A stretch of DNA of 64,000 nt from Linnemannia elongata (Eukaryota > Mortierellomycota > Mortierellomycetes > Mortierellales > Mortierellaceae), in contig JAXBDG010000022.1 of NCBI GenBank assembly GCA_036320915.1, positions 620,001-684,000 on the forward strand, written 5' to 3'. The translations under genes and the position numbers were made by a program. A model generated the notes under the pieces. It searched no databases. It was given only the letters and a program-made list of their open reading frames with translations, and was not told the DNA's origin. Positions 38,062-49,433 of the stretch are shown piece by piece. Numbering within the stretch: the stretch's first letter is position 1; every line of letters starts with the position of its first letter.

Positions 38062-38325
38062 GCTTGGATTGACGGTGGTGGTAGAATATCAGGAGGAGAT
38101 AATGAAATCTTTTTTTTTTGTTGCTAGACACTTGAGCATAGGAGAGGAGTAATTGTAAAAAACAACATATCACGAATAATAATTAAACAGCTTCTCGTTC
38201 TTTACAGTACGTGAAAGATGAGTGAATGGTGGTGCTACATTAGTGCTTTAATGTCTTGTGTCTATTTGCCTATTAGGAGCGATAGAAGTGTCTATTGTGA
38301 TTTGAAATCGCTAGGTCCAATTGCC

Positions 38326-39072
38326 TTATTGAAAACGCTGGATGACCTTCTTGGGCAAGAAGCGACCCCACATACGAAGAACAACCTTCTTGAAATATGG
38401 ACGACGTCCAGCGACGGTGGCGACGGTCAAGAGGACACAGGAGTAGAGGGGAAGGGTTGTGCAGAGGTATGCGAATCGGAAGGACCAGGGACCTTCTTTC
38501 ATCGAGCCATCTAATTGGAACACTTTTTTTTTTTTGTATTAGAGTTGAATTTGGAAGAGAGAAAGAGGTCAGTTTTCTGGGGTGAAGTTGAGGTTGATTT
38601 TTATTTTTTTTTTGTAAGCTGGGAGAAGTAACGAAAAGAAAGAAATAGATGAGATCAAGTCTGGGTTTCTTACCTTCTTTGAGGATGGGCTTTACGACCA
38701 TGACGGTTGAGCTTCCAGTGACAGCAAACACGCCCTGTTTTTTTTTGTACAGTCGGGAGATAAGAGATGATCAGTGTGGTTAGAATACAAGGCATGAAGA
38801 GTGTAAATAGATGGATTTTATGGGTGCAGCAACGCACTGCTGCATTGTCCACGAATCCAGGGGCATATCAGATGGAGTTTGGATATTTGAAGGAGAAGGA
38901 AGGAAGGGAGGGAAGGCGATGAGAACATCTGAGCTGATATCTTTCATTTTTTTCTTTTTCCCCTTTTTGAGAACGAAAGAAGCAGAAAGAATAAGAAAAT
39001 CATCCAATCGTAAAATCCTTCTCCATGTGAATGAGGGCGATCGAGTCAGGTACAGCTCGTACTCTCTCTCTT

Positions 39073-39105
<33 letters not shown>

Positions 39106-39795
39106 TTCTCACAAATCAGGTATCACACACAAAGAACAAACAAACAACCACGCAACATTATCCTCTCGATTGTAGAGCCTGAATCCTCCTCTCACATCTC
39201 CTGGTTGCTTGTTAAAGTGAAGCAAGTAAAGAAAGAGGCTTACCATGATGATCGTCCACTCCTTCCACCAATTGAAGCTGAACCGGACCTTAGTCATCTC
39301 CTCGTGAAACGACAACGGCACCGTCCTTCCTGCTGTTGCTGCTGTTACCGTTGCTGAAGCTACTCTTGATGTGCTTGAAGAGGATTCCTCGGCCAAGACT
39401 CGGGCCGCTGTTGCTGTTGCTGACGAGGATGAACTGGGAGGGGAGGGCAGGGAGGTGTATGATCGTGAAAGAACTGATGTCTTGGACTGTTTTGCGGGTA
39501 GTGATGATGAAGAGAAGAAGAAGGAGGTGGAGGGGGCCGATCCGTTGTTAGAAGTAGCTGCGGGTCGGGTGGAGGAAGTGAAAAGGGACCGGGTAGAGGA
39601 TCGGTTGAGGAGGTATGATCGAAGTGGGGATGTTGTTGTGACGGTGGAGAGGTGTCTTGAGGATTGGGCTGCGGATTGGAAGGATCGGCTCAGGAGGAGG
39701 GAGTGTGCAGAGCAGGAGGAGGAGGAGGAGGAGAAGGAGACAGTTCCTTGGCCAAGTCGCCAGGTAGAAGCCGAGAGGGCTGTGCGAGAGAACAT
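38326..39795 (-). CDS. Mitochondrial DUF6787-like inner membrane protein
   Basis: Exons on the - strand 39795-39244, 38734-38674 and 38510-38326 give 265 residues. The first 150 residues are Ser/Thr/Arg-rich and begin MFSRTALSASTWRLGQ, a typical matrix-targeting presequence with long disordered spacer. The conserved core follows: EEMTKVRFSFNWWKEWTIIM, then GVFAVTGSSTVMVVKPIL (membrane segment 1), DGSMKEGPWSFRFAYLC, a second hydrophobic segment (LPLYSCVLLTVATVAG) and a basic end (RRPYFKKVVLRMWGRF). From memory this core matches the two-helix family catalogued as DUF6787, found in bacteria and fungal mitochondria; its function is not known to me. It shares a 400-base divergent promoter with the REX1-B gene. 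Confidence 0.68.
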
Positions 39796-40199
39796 TGTTG
39801 AGAGGAAGTAAAATTAGGAATTGAGGTGAGGCCGAGTGAATAAGAATGAGGAAGGAAACAAGGAAGAGATGGGGTTGATGAAGGAAATAAGGAAGTAAGA
39901 AGAAAGAGAAAAGGAAAGAAGTCTGATGTGTGAAGGGGAATTGCGCAAGAGGAATGTCAGGGACCCTGAACAAGGTTGTCTTGCGGACCGTTAACTTGTG
40001 AAGGAGGAGGAAGTGTTTTGAACGAGTCCTTACTTTCTGTGATAAAAAAGCCACCCAGGGGATCCCCCCCCCTCCTTTTGTGACGGTTGAGGACGATGGG
40101 AGAGTCAGCAATAAGGAGGCGAAGAACGAATATGAACGCGCGTACTTTCTGCTTCCTCTTCTTCACACCTAACAACATAAACTCAAGTCATCGCAAACA
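39796..40199. promoter_or_regulatory. Divergent promoter between the DUF6787-like and REX1-B genes
   Basis: 404 bases separate two start codons pointing away from each other. It contains a caggggatcccccccc stretch with STRE-like AGGGG at about 40056-40076; no TATA box is clear. Regulatory role is inferred from position. Confidence 0.4.
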
Positions 40200-41327
40200 A
40201 TGGTCAACGCAACATCAACAGCAAATGGAATTAACCTTGACCAAGAGACTCGCAGCAAGGAGATTGTCGCCAGCCTCAGGGGATTCCTCAAACACCAAAC
40301 GTGAGTTGTTGTCCGTCTTATTCAACTCACCTTTGTCCATCACTTTGGGAGCGGGTATGAGCATCAGCAAGGGGAAGAAGTACTCATCTCCTTTTTACTT
40401 ACGTCGTTACTATCGATAGAGAGCGTGTCTCTTTGTACAAGGAATTCAACGAGTAAGTCGCAGGTCAGGATGCAGCTTTCCAATAATTCAAGGAAACTGG
40501 CCTCATATGTGCCACCCAAAGATGCTAAATACAACTTCATTTCGCAACACGATAGTGCTTTCAAGGAGTATGTGGCAAAGCGGATGACACAAGAAGAATA
40601 CGCTACCATCTGCAGGATCGTCACCGAGGGATTCGTAGAATTGTCAATCGAGATTCTGGCACTGGAGGCACACCTCGGCGGACCTGCTCACGCAAGCACC
40701 ATCAACGCCTTGGCACCTCCCACTACCGCAACAGCAACAAATGGTCCATCAGCATCAGAGCAATCGCCAGCCAACATCAGCAGCAGACGGAACTATTCTT
40801 TGGATTCACCAGAACACGCACAAATGATTCGTGAGGTCCAGTTGCTTGAGAAACAGAAGCTGGCACTGACAGTCCAAGGACAAAAGTGGGTTTTGGAGAA
40901 GGAGGCCCAGGAGGCTCAGGATATTAAGGATCAGGAAGCAGAGTTGCAGGCAGATCGGGTTGTTGGTAACGACGAGGAGGAGGGTGAGGGAGCAGGACGG
41001 ATTGAATCGGAGGTTCAGACTACAGCTGTTCATGATCCCGAGGGCCAGACACCGCCGCAGGGTGCTTCTGCTGCAGTTGCTAATGGAAGTATTAAGTTGA
41101 CGGTTGAGGATTGGCAAGCCAAGGTGGACGAAAACCGTGACAGGTATGTTATAACTTGAAGGAGTAAGTTATTACAAGCTACGTTTTTTTGGAAACCAAA
41201 GTCGTACAGGCTTATCTGACACTGACCTCTCGTTCTGCTTTGCTTGTGTAGCTTGAACGAGATTATAGAGGAGATCAATGACAAGTTAGCCGATATCCAA
41301 GAAGCGATTGCTGTTCTTGTTATATAG
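40200..41327 (+). CDS. REX1-B (DNA repair) domain protein
   Basis: Exons 40200-40300, 40420-40452, 40493-41143 and 41252-41327 give 286 residues. The second intron is only 40 bases. The core reads KEIVASLRGFLKHQTERVSLY, KEFNEKLASY, YATICRIVTEGFVELSIEIL-ALEAHL, a variable Ala/Thr/Ser-rich insert, then LLEKQKLALTVQGQ and a C-terminal helix (LNEIIEEINDKLADIQEAIA). The order and spacing match the REX1-B domain (human REX1BD; named from a Chlamydomonas excision-repair gene) as I remember it. The protein is mostly helical; its biochemical role is poorly defined. The fungal copy carries an acidic linker (NDEEEGEGAGR) between helices. Identification is by recall of the family pattern, not by search. 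Confidence 0.62.
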
Positions 41328-41816
41328 AATTACCGTTCGCTTTCAGGAATAAATTATACTGAAAAAAATACGAGGTATTACTAATTCGCTGGCAATGCGG
41401 GTTTATATGTGGAGAAGAGGTATGGAGAGATATTATTACGACAAGCGACATGAACCATGCGATTATTTTCAGCTCAGGATCAGGATCTGCTGCAATCTCA
41501 TTCGATCAATTGAGCAACATGGGCGGTCTACAGAAGATTTCTTTTCTTGAGAGATCCCAAGTTGGTCCCCCCTTCCTTTTGATGACGACTGACTAACCTC
41601 CAGTCGCACCACGCCCTCATTTACGCGACATAATTGGATACTCGTATGTTGTGCAAGGTAGCAGTTGTCGTGTTGCTACTGCATGAAGTTGACATTGGTT
41701 ATCATAAGCTTGTCGTGTTGTTGTCGGCTTGCTTATGTGCCAAAAGGGCGAAACAAAACGCGACCTCCCCATTTCAATTGTCGTTCATCGCATAATTGAA
41801 ACCTAAGAAAAATAAC

Positions 41817-41847
<31 letters not shown>

Positions 41848-42731
41848 AAAAGAGTGCCTTTCCCTGGTAAAGCTGAAGATGATATCTCAGAATTTCTCGA
41901 CGTTCCATGATCCCTTTCCGCGTTAGAGGGAGTAGTAACAGTACTGTAGAGTACGAGAAAGAAAGGAAAAGGTGACCCCGTTTTTAGCTGGGAGCGGTCG
42001 TCGGACCAGAGGATGCATCCCACCCTTTTCTCTCTCTCCCCTTGATCAGTCCTGTAGAAAGATGGGTAGACCAAGAGACAAGGAAAGAGAGAGTGTGCGT
42101 ATAAAAAAAAAAAAAAGTTGAATACTTTATTTAACTGGTATGTCTAGTCCAGACAGCTCCTTGGACTTTGTCCCTTACTGAGTCCCCCTCACTCTGAGAT
42201 GTTATCTCATCGTCGTCTTCACAGGTGTGCCTCCTTTGTGTCTCCACTCCCTCTCTGCCTGTCCCTGAACTCCAAAATCAATTGGACAAACGAGAGCCAG
42301 CAGCACAATATGACACTCACTATCGTCCCTTGCTTTTTTTTCACTCCGTTTCTCTCGTTCCCCTCTCACCTTTCTTACCCATTCTTCCCAGCATGGCTCA
42401 CCCAACTTTCTTTTTTCCCTTCACGTACTTCAAGTAAAAAGTAAAGCATATTTCTTCTGCCGCGTCTTACTTTTTAACCTCTCTCTTTCTTTCTCCTCCT
42501 TTCTTCGCCATTGTTCATCTTTTTCGCTTCTCTATTCCTCAGGCACTACTACTCTTCCCAATCCTCGCTGTGAAATACGCCACTCGCCTTTATTACCAAC
42601 CTTCGTTCTCATCCATTTGCACCTCATCTCCTCTTCCTGATTCATTCTTTATCTTCTTTCCCTCTCTCTCTCCCACTTCGTCTACCTTTCTCTTTCCCAA
42701 CCTCTCGAATAACAACTCAAACGTACTATCT
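41328..42731. other. Intergenic region, no gene seen
   Basis: 1.4 kb with a run of about 28 A (41818-41845) and a C/T-rich leader from 42160 onward. Frames at 41733-42074 (-) and 42199-42444 (+) are low-complexity. Confidence 0.45.
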
Positions 42732-44067
42732 ATGGCTCTTTTCAGCAAGTTCTTCGGCCTCGTCGCCACCCCGACTGGTGCCCCCATCCTCGGTCTAGTC
42801 TATGCAGCCATCGGCCTCGTCTTTGCGATTCTCTGTTTTGGTCGCTGTATGTTGCACAACCTTTTAATTGCTCAATTACAATATTTGGATCTGGTCAAAA
42901 TTACACGCCAACCCCATTGTCCATGTGTGCAGAGAACGGCATACCTCACACTTTTGAGGCTGCCTTCCACGACTTTCAAACTGCAACAAGAACCCACTTC
43001 ATACAATACTTTTGTCGTTATCATACCATTCTCCCCTCAACTTTCTCCTTCATCTCCTCTCCCCCTTTTACTTGACAAAATCTCAGCTCTTCTCTCCTCC
43101 CCTCTCCTTCCCCACTACTCTTCGAGGACTTCTATTACAGTAACCACAAAAAACACCTCCTGAATGTGACAGCCTCCTTGTCGAGGTTTCCGGGAATTCT
43201 CTTTGAAGGAGACATGAGGATTTTCAAACACGCCATACAAAAAGGGTCATAGGGAAGAACGACAGTCTGGAGAAACCGTCCCCGACTTCGCATACATTGG
43301 GTTACCGGGGACTGCATTCGTGATTATATTTGTGAATATAGTCACTCAATTGCGTTTGGGACAACGCCACAGTCCACTCTTGGAGCGCGAACAATTAAGC
43401 AGTAACACACGGCCATGCCCCTAATCCTTGTCCATCTCGTTTTTTTTTGCGTTCCCCTCTTCTAATCAATGGGCCGATAGGGATCATGCCGCATGCTGCA
43501 CTTGATCTTACCCTCCCTTGGGCAATCGTCACCCTGCTTCTTCTCGTCACAGGTGTTTACGGCTACTGGGGCACCACCAAGGTAAACTTCCTCGCCATGG
43601 ACATGTTTTCTCTTGCTATGTCACTCTTAATTGGAAAGGTAAATAGCACATATGTATCTAACACACTCTCTCTCTGCATCTTCTAATTGACATACATAAA
43701 ACAGGGTAGCATCTGGCACAAACGCCAATTCGTTTCTGCGTCGTGGGGATTTCTTCTCATGTATCTTTGCTGGGCCATTGTCTATATCGCCGTCGAAAAC
43801 ACCCACATAGAAAAGGTCAACCGTGACTGTGAGGAGCGTAACCCTGACTGGGATGATGGCCGGTGCGAGGAGAGCCGCCAGTCGACTGTCACGATCGCGA
43901 CGGTCTTTGTAACGATTGGGATGGTCCTAGGTATCTACTTCACACTGGTGGTGTCGCGATGGGTCAGTGGTCTTGAGTGGGAGGCGCACTTGGAGGAAGA
44001 GGAGCGGTTAGAGAAGTGGCGCCGCGGTGAGCTTGAGAAACCTCATGATACCATCATTGACCTGTAG
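42732..44067 (+). CDS. Four-helix membrane protein of unknown function
   Basis: Exons 42732-42846, 43481-43638 and 43705-44067 give 211 residues. The first intron is unusually long for this window (634 bases). Four hydrophobic segments are visible: ILGLVYAAIGLVFAILCFG (near 18-36), LTLPWAIVTLLLLVTGVYGYWG (near 46-67), WGFLLMYLCWAIVYIA, and VTIATVFVTIGMVLGIYFTLVV. Between helices 3 and 4 is a polar loop with two cysteines (VNRDCEERNPDWDDGRCEES) that could form a disulfide on the non-cytosolic side. The C-terminal tail (EWEAHLEEEERLEKWRRGEL) is charged and helical. The layout resembles small fungal tetraspan proteins, but I do not recognise the family. The in-frame upstream extension is Ser/Phe/Pro pyrimidine-tract sequence, so I start at MALFSKFFG. 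Confidence 0.72.
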
Positions 44068-44389
44068 ATCTGTAGTTATCTATGTATCCTTATCATCTAG
44101 TCGTTTTTAGTAAACTTAACCCCAAACCCTGAGGAAACGGCACCTTCAAGTGCTGACCAGTGATGAAATGGAAGAATCTAGGATCGTATATTTAATCCAT
44201 ATCTTCTCATGCCACAGTCACGGCAACATTTTTTTCTTGACCTAGCGCAGAGTCCACATTCAAACTTCTTAGAAAGGATCTGATCGTTGGTCTCCTTTTT
44301 TTTTTTTCTTTTTCTTTTTAATTTGCTCCTCTTCACTCATTCCTATACCTCATCAATCCCCTTTGCACCCCCACAGCAGGATTACAACC
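44068..44389. other. Spacer upstream of eRF3, no gene seen
   Basis: 322 bases, T-rich leader near 44295-44330. Confidence 0.4.
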
Positions 44390-46643
44390 ATGAGCGACCA
44401 AAACGACAACACCTCCCCTCCCACCGCAAAGCTCTCAGGATTGAGCCTCAACCCCAACGCCGGCTCATTCGTCCCCCGTGTTGCCGCAAAGCCCTTTGTC
44501 CCCTCATGGATGCCCCCACCCGCTGCCGCTGCTGCTCCCCCCGCAGCAGCCACCTCTTCGGGAATCGACTTCAACCGCCCTCCTCCCGCCGCAGTCCTCA
44601 ACAAGGCTGTTGAGACTCCTGCTCCTGCCTCCTCGGGTATCGACTTCAACCGCCCTCCTCCTGCTGCGGTCTTGAACAAGACCGTTGAGGCTCCCAAGCC
44701 TGTCACCCCCGTCCCTGTTGTCAAGCCTGCCTCGCCTGCCCCTGCTGCTGCTGCTGCCCCCGCGGTTGCTGCCCCCAAGAAGCCTTCTGCCCCCAAGGCC
44801 GCTGCTGCCCCCGCTGCTGCCCCTGCTGCTGCTGCTGAGGTCGAGGAGGAGGAGGTCGTCGATCAGGAGACTTTGACTGAGTTCTTTGGCAAGGAGCACA
44901 TGAACGTCATCTTTATTGGACACGTCGATGCTGGAAAGTCGACCATGGGAGGACGTATCTTGTAAGTGTGTAGCAGTGAGACTCATTGCTTAATTTTTTA
45001 TCATGGCGCGTCAAATTGGTGCTGTTGGCAAATGATGGTGCATTTTTTTTGTTATGTGCGGGCAAGGAACTCTAATGCAAAGCCAATGACGACTGAACGT
45101 GGACTATCGTTTCTCCTAACCGCTTTATTGTACCACATTGTTTTCTAATGTTATCGGTCGATAGGGAGGCTTCTGGAATGATTGATCAGAGAACTTTGGA
45201 AAAGTACGAGAAGGACGCCAAGGAGGCTGGACGTGACTCCTGGTATTTGTCTTGGGCTTTGGATACCAACGCCGAGGAGCGTGCCAAGGTACGCCTATCA
45301 TTTTATCCGTTTTTGGAAACTGGATAACTGCGGATAATCTAGGACTGGATACAACTACGCCTCAGGACAAAACACTGACATCATGTACTTTTACGTTTTC
45401 TTTGGACGATTGTAGGGTAAGACTGTCGAGTGCGGACGTGCTTACTTTGAGACCGATGTCCGCCGTTATACCATTTTGGATGCCCCTGGACACAAGACCT
45501 ATGTTCCCAGCATGATCGGAGGAGCTGCCCAGGCTGACTGCGCCGTCTTGGTCATCTCGGCACGTAAGGGAGAGTTCGAGACTGGATTCGAAAACGGTGG
45601 ACAGACCAGGGAGCACGCTCAGTTGGCCAAGAGCGGTGGTGTCAACAAGTTGATTGTTGTCATCAACAAGATGGACGACCCCACCGTCCAGTGGTCTAAG
45701 GAGAGATACGATGAGTGTGTCACCAAGCTGACTCCTTTCTTGAAGGCCAACGGCTACAACATGAAGGCTGATGTCACCTTCATGCCCGTCTCTGGATACA
45801 CTGGAGCTAACATCAAGAAGGGAATCGATCCTAAGGACTGCACCTGGTACAACGGACCTTCGCTGTTGAACTTCCTCGACACCCTCAAGATTGCCGACCG
45901 CAAGCTCAACGCTCCCCTCCGCATGCCCATCAGTGAAAAGTACAAGGACATGGGTACCATCGTTGTCGGAAAGATCGAGGCCGGTTCCATCAAGAAGGGT
46001 GCTCAGCTCGTGATGATGCCCAACTCTGTCAAGGTCGAGGTTCAACAGATCTACAACGAGCTCGAGGAGGAGATTCCAATGGCCGCTGTCGGTGATAACA
46101 TTCGTCTCCGTCTCCGTGGAATCGAAGAAGAAGTACGTTCTCTTTGCTATTGTTTTCGCGGGAGAAAGCATGGATGAGAAAGGCAATCAGGATACCATCG
46201 TTGTTTTTTATTGGTAACTAACGAAACATCTACTGCATAATGTACACCATTATTAGGATATCCTTATCGGTTTCGTCCTCTGCAGCCCCAAGAACCCTAT
46301 TCACGTTGTCTCCAAGTTTGAGGCACAGTTGGGAATCTTGGACCACAAGAACATCATCTGCGCAGGATACACAGCTGTGTTGCATATTCATAATGCGATT
46401 GAGGAGATTACGTTATCTGCGATGCTCCACTTGATCGACAAGAAGACTGGACGCAAGTCGAAGAAGCCCCCACAGTTCTTGAAGAAGGGCCAGCAGGGTA
46501 TTGTGATGATCGAGACCGCAGGACCCCTCTGTGTCGAGACCTTTACTGATGCCCCCCGTATGGGCCGCTTCACCCTCCGTGACGAGGGCAAGACCATTGC
46601 CATTGGAAAGATTACCAAGCTCCACTTTGCCGAGGACGCTTAA
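44390..46643 (+). CDS. SUP35: Translation termination factor eRF3 (Sup35 GTPase)
   Basis: Partner of eRF1; the GTPase drives stop-codon-dependent peptide release. Exons 44390-44961, 45165-45288, 45416-46132 and 46257-46643 give 599 residues. The N-terminal 155 residues are not Gln/Asn-rich: they hold a PAM2-like motif (LSLNPNAGSFVPR, about 18-30), two near-identical SSGIDFNRPPPAAVLNK repeats, then Pro/Ala-rich sequence and an acidic patch (EVEEEEVVDQETL). The GTPase domain follows: G1 GHVDAGKST, G3 DAPGH, G4 NKMD, and the eRF3-type switch region GKTVECGRAYFE. Domains 2 and 3 (MPISEKYKDMGTIVVGKIEA; FEAQLGILDHKNIICAGYTAVLHIH) end with GRFTLRDEGKTIAIGKI. The switch sequence distinguishes it from Hbs1 and EF-1alpha. 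Expected in the cytosol. Confidence 0.93.
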
Positions 46644-47030
46644 ATTACTGCATAGTAGGAGACATGATACATTTTTTTCACATAATACAACACAGATTCG
46701 TAGATGCAACAGAAACGAGTTTTCATGAGTGAAGTAGGAGTGATGGCATCTTTTTTTCCTTTCTCTTTGCTTCCAACAAACACCCTCACCTCCACGTCCC
46801 AACCGCCACGTAGCTCACACATGGACATACAAACAGACTCCGTACTCGGAGTTTAGTTCGACCTACGAGGCACCAGCAACACCTCTTCAACAACAACGAA
46901 CTCATCTCCTGCAACTGCAGCATAACGAACAGTCGTCGCAGTCGTCGCAGCAGCAGCCGGAAGCTAATTCGACCCATACAACACCGACTGTTGATAGAAA
47001 GACCGGTGATAACGACGACGCAGACGATAA
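46644..47030. other. eRF3 3' flank with a Gln/Ser-coding-like stretch
   Basis: From about 46815 one frame reads TPYSEFSSTYEAPATPLQQQ, followed by LQLQHNEQSSQSSQQQPE and an acidic DNDDADDN stretch until a stop near 47097. It lacks an ATG and overlaps the next remnant in another frame. It may be the upstream part of the same broken gene. Confidence 0.35.
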
Positions 47031-47345
47031 CAAATACAGACGACGAGCAGAGTCGCCTGGAAGTACAAAGTCAGGCAGGAGCTACTCACTTGTGTAGCAC
47101 GACGACGAGGGGGGAAAAAGTACGCGATTTGTAATTTCTTCCAGAAAGTATTCATCAAACTTAAGGCAGAGCACTCGCAGAAGGTTCAACTCCAGTATGT
47201 AGACCCGTTGGACCAAGACGAACAGATGCTGCTGTATGATTTGAGATTTATGGTGGGGTTTGAAGCGCCGTTGGAGGTGCTGAGCGAGACGAGGATTCAA
47301 AGGAAGCTGCAGTATTTACGGGAGCCAAGGGATCTGTACTGTCAG
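47031..47345 (+). pseudogene. Orphan coding remnant, conserved-looking, unidentified
   Basis: An open frame without a start codon reads TSRVAWKYKVRQELLTCVAR, then GGKKYAICNFFQKVFIKLKA, YVDPLDQDEQMLLYDLRFMV and LEVLSETRIQRKLQYLREPR. Composition is that of a folded protein and the codons look used. It begins after a TAA; the preceding Gln/Ser-rich coding-like stretch is in another frame, so a frameshift or missing splice is implied. After about 47345 the frame degrades into Gln/Arg repeats and then a CA-rich tract. I do not recognise the family. A real gene with an intron I have misplaced is the main alternative. Confidence 0.4.
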
Positions 47346-47921
47346 TTAACTCAACGACAGCAGCAACCGCGTCAGCGACTGCGGCGCCAGCGGTCTTGTC
47401 AGTCGGTCAGTGTCGACTTGGGCAACACAACTATCCACCCTTGGCATCAACTTAAGTGGCAAAATGGCACAGTTAGTCCTCGACAGACACACGCGCACAC
47501 ACCCACATATACACACACATACAGAACCTTAGGTGTTTTCAGCGAAGCTAATTCTTTTTGCGCATGCATTAAACGATCGCAAAGTTCAAAAACGCGTCCG
47601 TGACCCGCTATCATCTATCACGCTACTCGTTTCTTTTTTTTTCAACTGCTAAATGAATAAAGAACCTAGCGTTGACGGTGATCTCGACTAAACGTCGATG
47701 TGATATCACTATGGTCGTTGTCCTCTTTGAAACGAGCTCTCTCTCCTTTTCAAAGCCTAGGGGACCCCCTAGAATGAACGCATCATGACACGCCCCTCCT
47801 TCTCGCTCGCGTATAAAAGCAACTTTTTTCATCAAAAAAAACACCAACAACACCTCAATCCAGCACACACCAACTCACAAACACCCAAAACCTCAACACA
47901 CAAACAAAACAACAACCAACA
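47346..47921. other. Spacer and promoter of CsbD-like copy 1
   Basis: Holds a (CA)n-like tract at 47485-47522 and the CsbD-1 promoter, with a ctaggggacccccta inverted STRE pair at about 47757-47771, further cccct at 47793, and TATAAAA at 47812-47818, 110 bases before the ATG. Confidence 0.5.
47812..47818 (+). promoter_or_regulatory. TATA box of CsbD-like copy 1
   Basis: TATAAAA, 110 bases before the start codon, downstream of AGGGG/CCCCT stress-element-like repeats. Confidence 0.6.
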
Positions 47922-48215
47922 ATGTCGAACATTTCCGAGAAGGTCACCAACACCGCCAACTCCTACATCGGCGGCGCAAAGCAGACCATCGGCGAGACCA
48001 TCGGTAACACCAACCTCGCTGCCTCCGGTGCCCAGCAGAAGGCCCAAGCCGACGCTGCCACAAAGGCAGCCACCGCCAAGGCCCACACTGAGGGACTCGG
48101 ACATAAGGCCCAGGGAGAGGTCCAGCAAAATGTTGGATCCCTGACTGGGAACACTAGTATGGAGGCGCGTGGACACGCTAATGAGGCTCGCGGCGATATC
48201 CAGCGTAAAGTCTAA
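47922..48215 (+). CDS. CsbD-like stress protein, copy 1
   Basis: Intronless, 97 residues. Two CsbD-type repeats are readable: GGAKQTIGETIGNTNLAASG and QGEVQQNVGSLTGNTSMEAR, each a glycine-flanked helix followed by an Ala/Lys/Gln-rich linker. This matches the fungal CsbD-like family (Pfam CsbD), small hydrophilic proteins induced by general stress; a fungal relative was described as binding mismatched and cruciform DNA. The N-terminus (MSNISEKVTNTANSYI) and the linker (AATKAATAKAHTEGLG) differ from the other five, so this is one of the more divergent copies. It is predicted soluble, Cys- and Trp-free and largely disordered. Confidence 0.85.
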   Translation: MSNISEKVTNTANSYIGGAKQTIGETIGNTNLAASGAQQKAQADAATKAATAKAHTEGLGHKAQGEVQQNVGSLTGNTSMEARGHANEARGDIQRKV

Positions 48216-49054
48216 GAGCTGAGAGGTAGATCTTGCAGGCCTGCATGACTTTATTCATTGCCCGCATGCTTGATTTCTTTTTTTCTTTTTCGGTCCCCAC
48301 GCCCTTCCTCCCCCCTTCCCTTTAATGAACCAGTTCAGAACTTGAATCCACACACAAACAAACAAACAAAAACACAAACACACAAACTCTGTACATAATA
48401 AATCTTTACCCTCTCCTTCCAATGACCTCGTGTGTGTGCTATCAAGTCCACTTATCCCTCCTTCGTCACCCACTCTGAGATATCGACGAGCGAATATATC
48501 GACGAGCGAATGAAAGCGCTTCCTTTCCACGCCCATTCATGCAAAAACACAGCAACTATTCGTTTTTGTTTTTTTTTTTTTTGTTTTTTTTGTTTTTTTT
48601 GTTTTTTTTGTGTGTTTTTTTTTCGTCAATGATCTCATAATGATCAACAGTTTTATCGAATGTCGTATCGGGTTTGAGGCATTGGGCAAAAACAGAAAAA
48701 GAAAAAGAAAGAAAAAGGAGCTGCTGGATGTGTGGGTCACCTACCACTCCACTCCCTCGTCTTGTGGTATTACATCAATTGGATTAAGGTCCTCTGTGTT
48801 CACTGCGTGAGCTGGAGAGCAGGGGAGGGAGACCCAGCCAGCCAATTGCATAAACTCTAAATTCATTACCACATGAACCGTCATTTTTCTCCTCTCTCGC
48901 TTTTCGTGCGTGTCGCGAGAGAAAAAAAATCAGATAAAAAGGAACAGCTCGCACTAATTTTTTTTCCCACCATCAAACAAACTTCCACCCAAACGCACAA
49001 ACACGCAAACACGCAAACACAAAAATCAAAAGCAATACCTTTTAACCCCCCACA
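48216..49054. other. Spacer between CsbD-like copies 1 and 2
   Basis: 3' UTR of copy 1, then a T/G homopolymer stretch (48561-48622) and the upstream region of copy 2, which lacks an obvious TATA box. No gene seen. Confidence 0.4.
48390..48402 (+). promoter_or_regulatory. Puf-type element fused to polyA signal, CsbD-like copy 1
   Basis: TGTACATAATAAA: a Puf3-type UGUANAUA element overlapping AATAAA by one base. Confidence 0.55.
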
Positions 49055-49339
49055 ATGACCGACAGACTCTCCAACACTTACAACTCTGCCATGGGCGGCG
49101 CCAAGCAGACCATCGGTGAGACCATCGGTAACACCAACCTCGCTGCCTCCGGTGCCCAGCAGAAGGCTCAGGCCGATGCCGCCCAGAAGGCTGCCGATGC
49201 CAAGACCCACTCCGAGGGTATTGGCCACAAGGTCCAGGGTGAGGTCCAGCAGAATGTCGGATCTTTGACCGGAAACACCAGCATGGAGGCTCGTGGCCAC
49301 GCCAATGAGGCTCGTGGTGATCTCGAGCGCAAGGTTTAA
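49055..49339 (+). CDS. CsbD-like stress protein, copy 2
   Basis: Intronless, 94 residues, MTDRLSNTYNSAMGGAKQTI start. The body differs from copies 3-5 by only a few residues (TIGNTNLAAS, KTHSEGIG). The two glycine-bounded repeats are intact. Codon use is strongly biased to C-ending codons and AAG, as expected of a highly expressed gene. Its upstream region is not part of the duplicated promoter unit of copies 3-5. Confidence 0.87.
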   Translation: MTDRLSNTYNSAMGGAKQTIGETIGNTNLAASGAQQKAQADAAQKAADAKTHSEGIGHKVQGEVQQNVGSLTGNTSMEARGHANEARGDLERKV

Positions 49340-49433
49340 AAAACCTCGCCGGCTCCTCTTCTCAAGAGTGCGTACCTGGTCCCTCCCTTAAGAACCGTTG
49401 TTTTTTTCGCACATCCGAAACGAACAAACAATT

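Noticed and set aside
39371..39811. Plus-strand 146-codon frame
   Set aside because: Antisense of the Ser-rich presequence of the DUF6787-like gene; the minus frame has a targeting sequence, splice sites and a conserved core.
42570..42731. In-frame N-terminal extension of the four-helix membrane gene
   Set aside because: Ser/Phe/Pro pyrimidine leader; MALFSKFFG at 42732 is in better context and gives a plausible protein.
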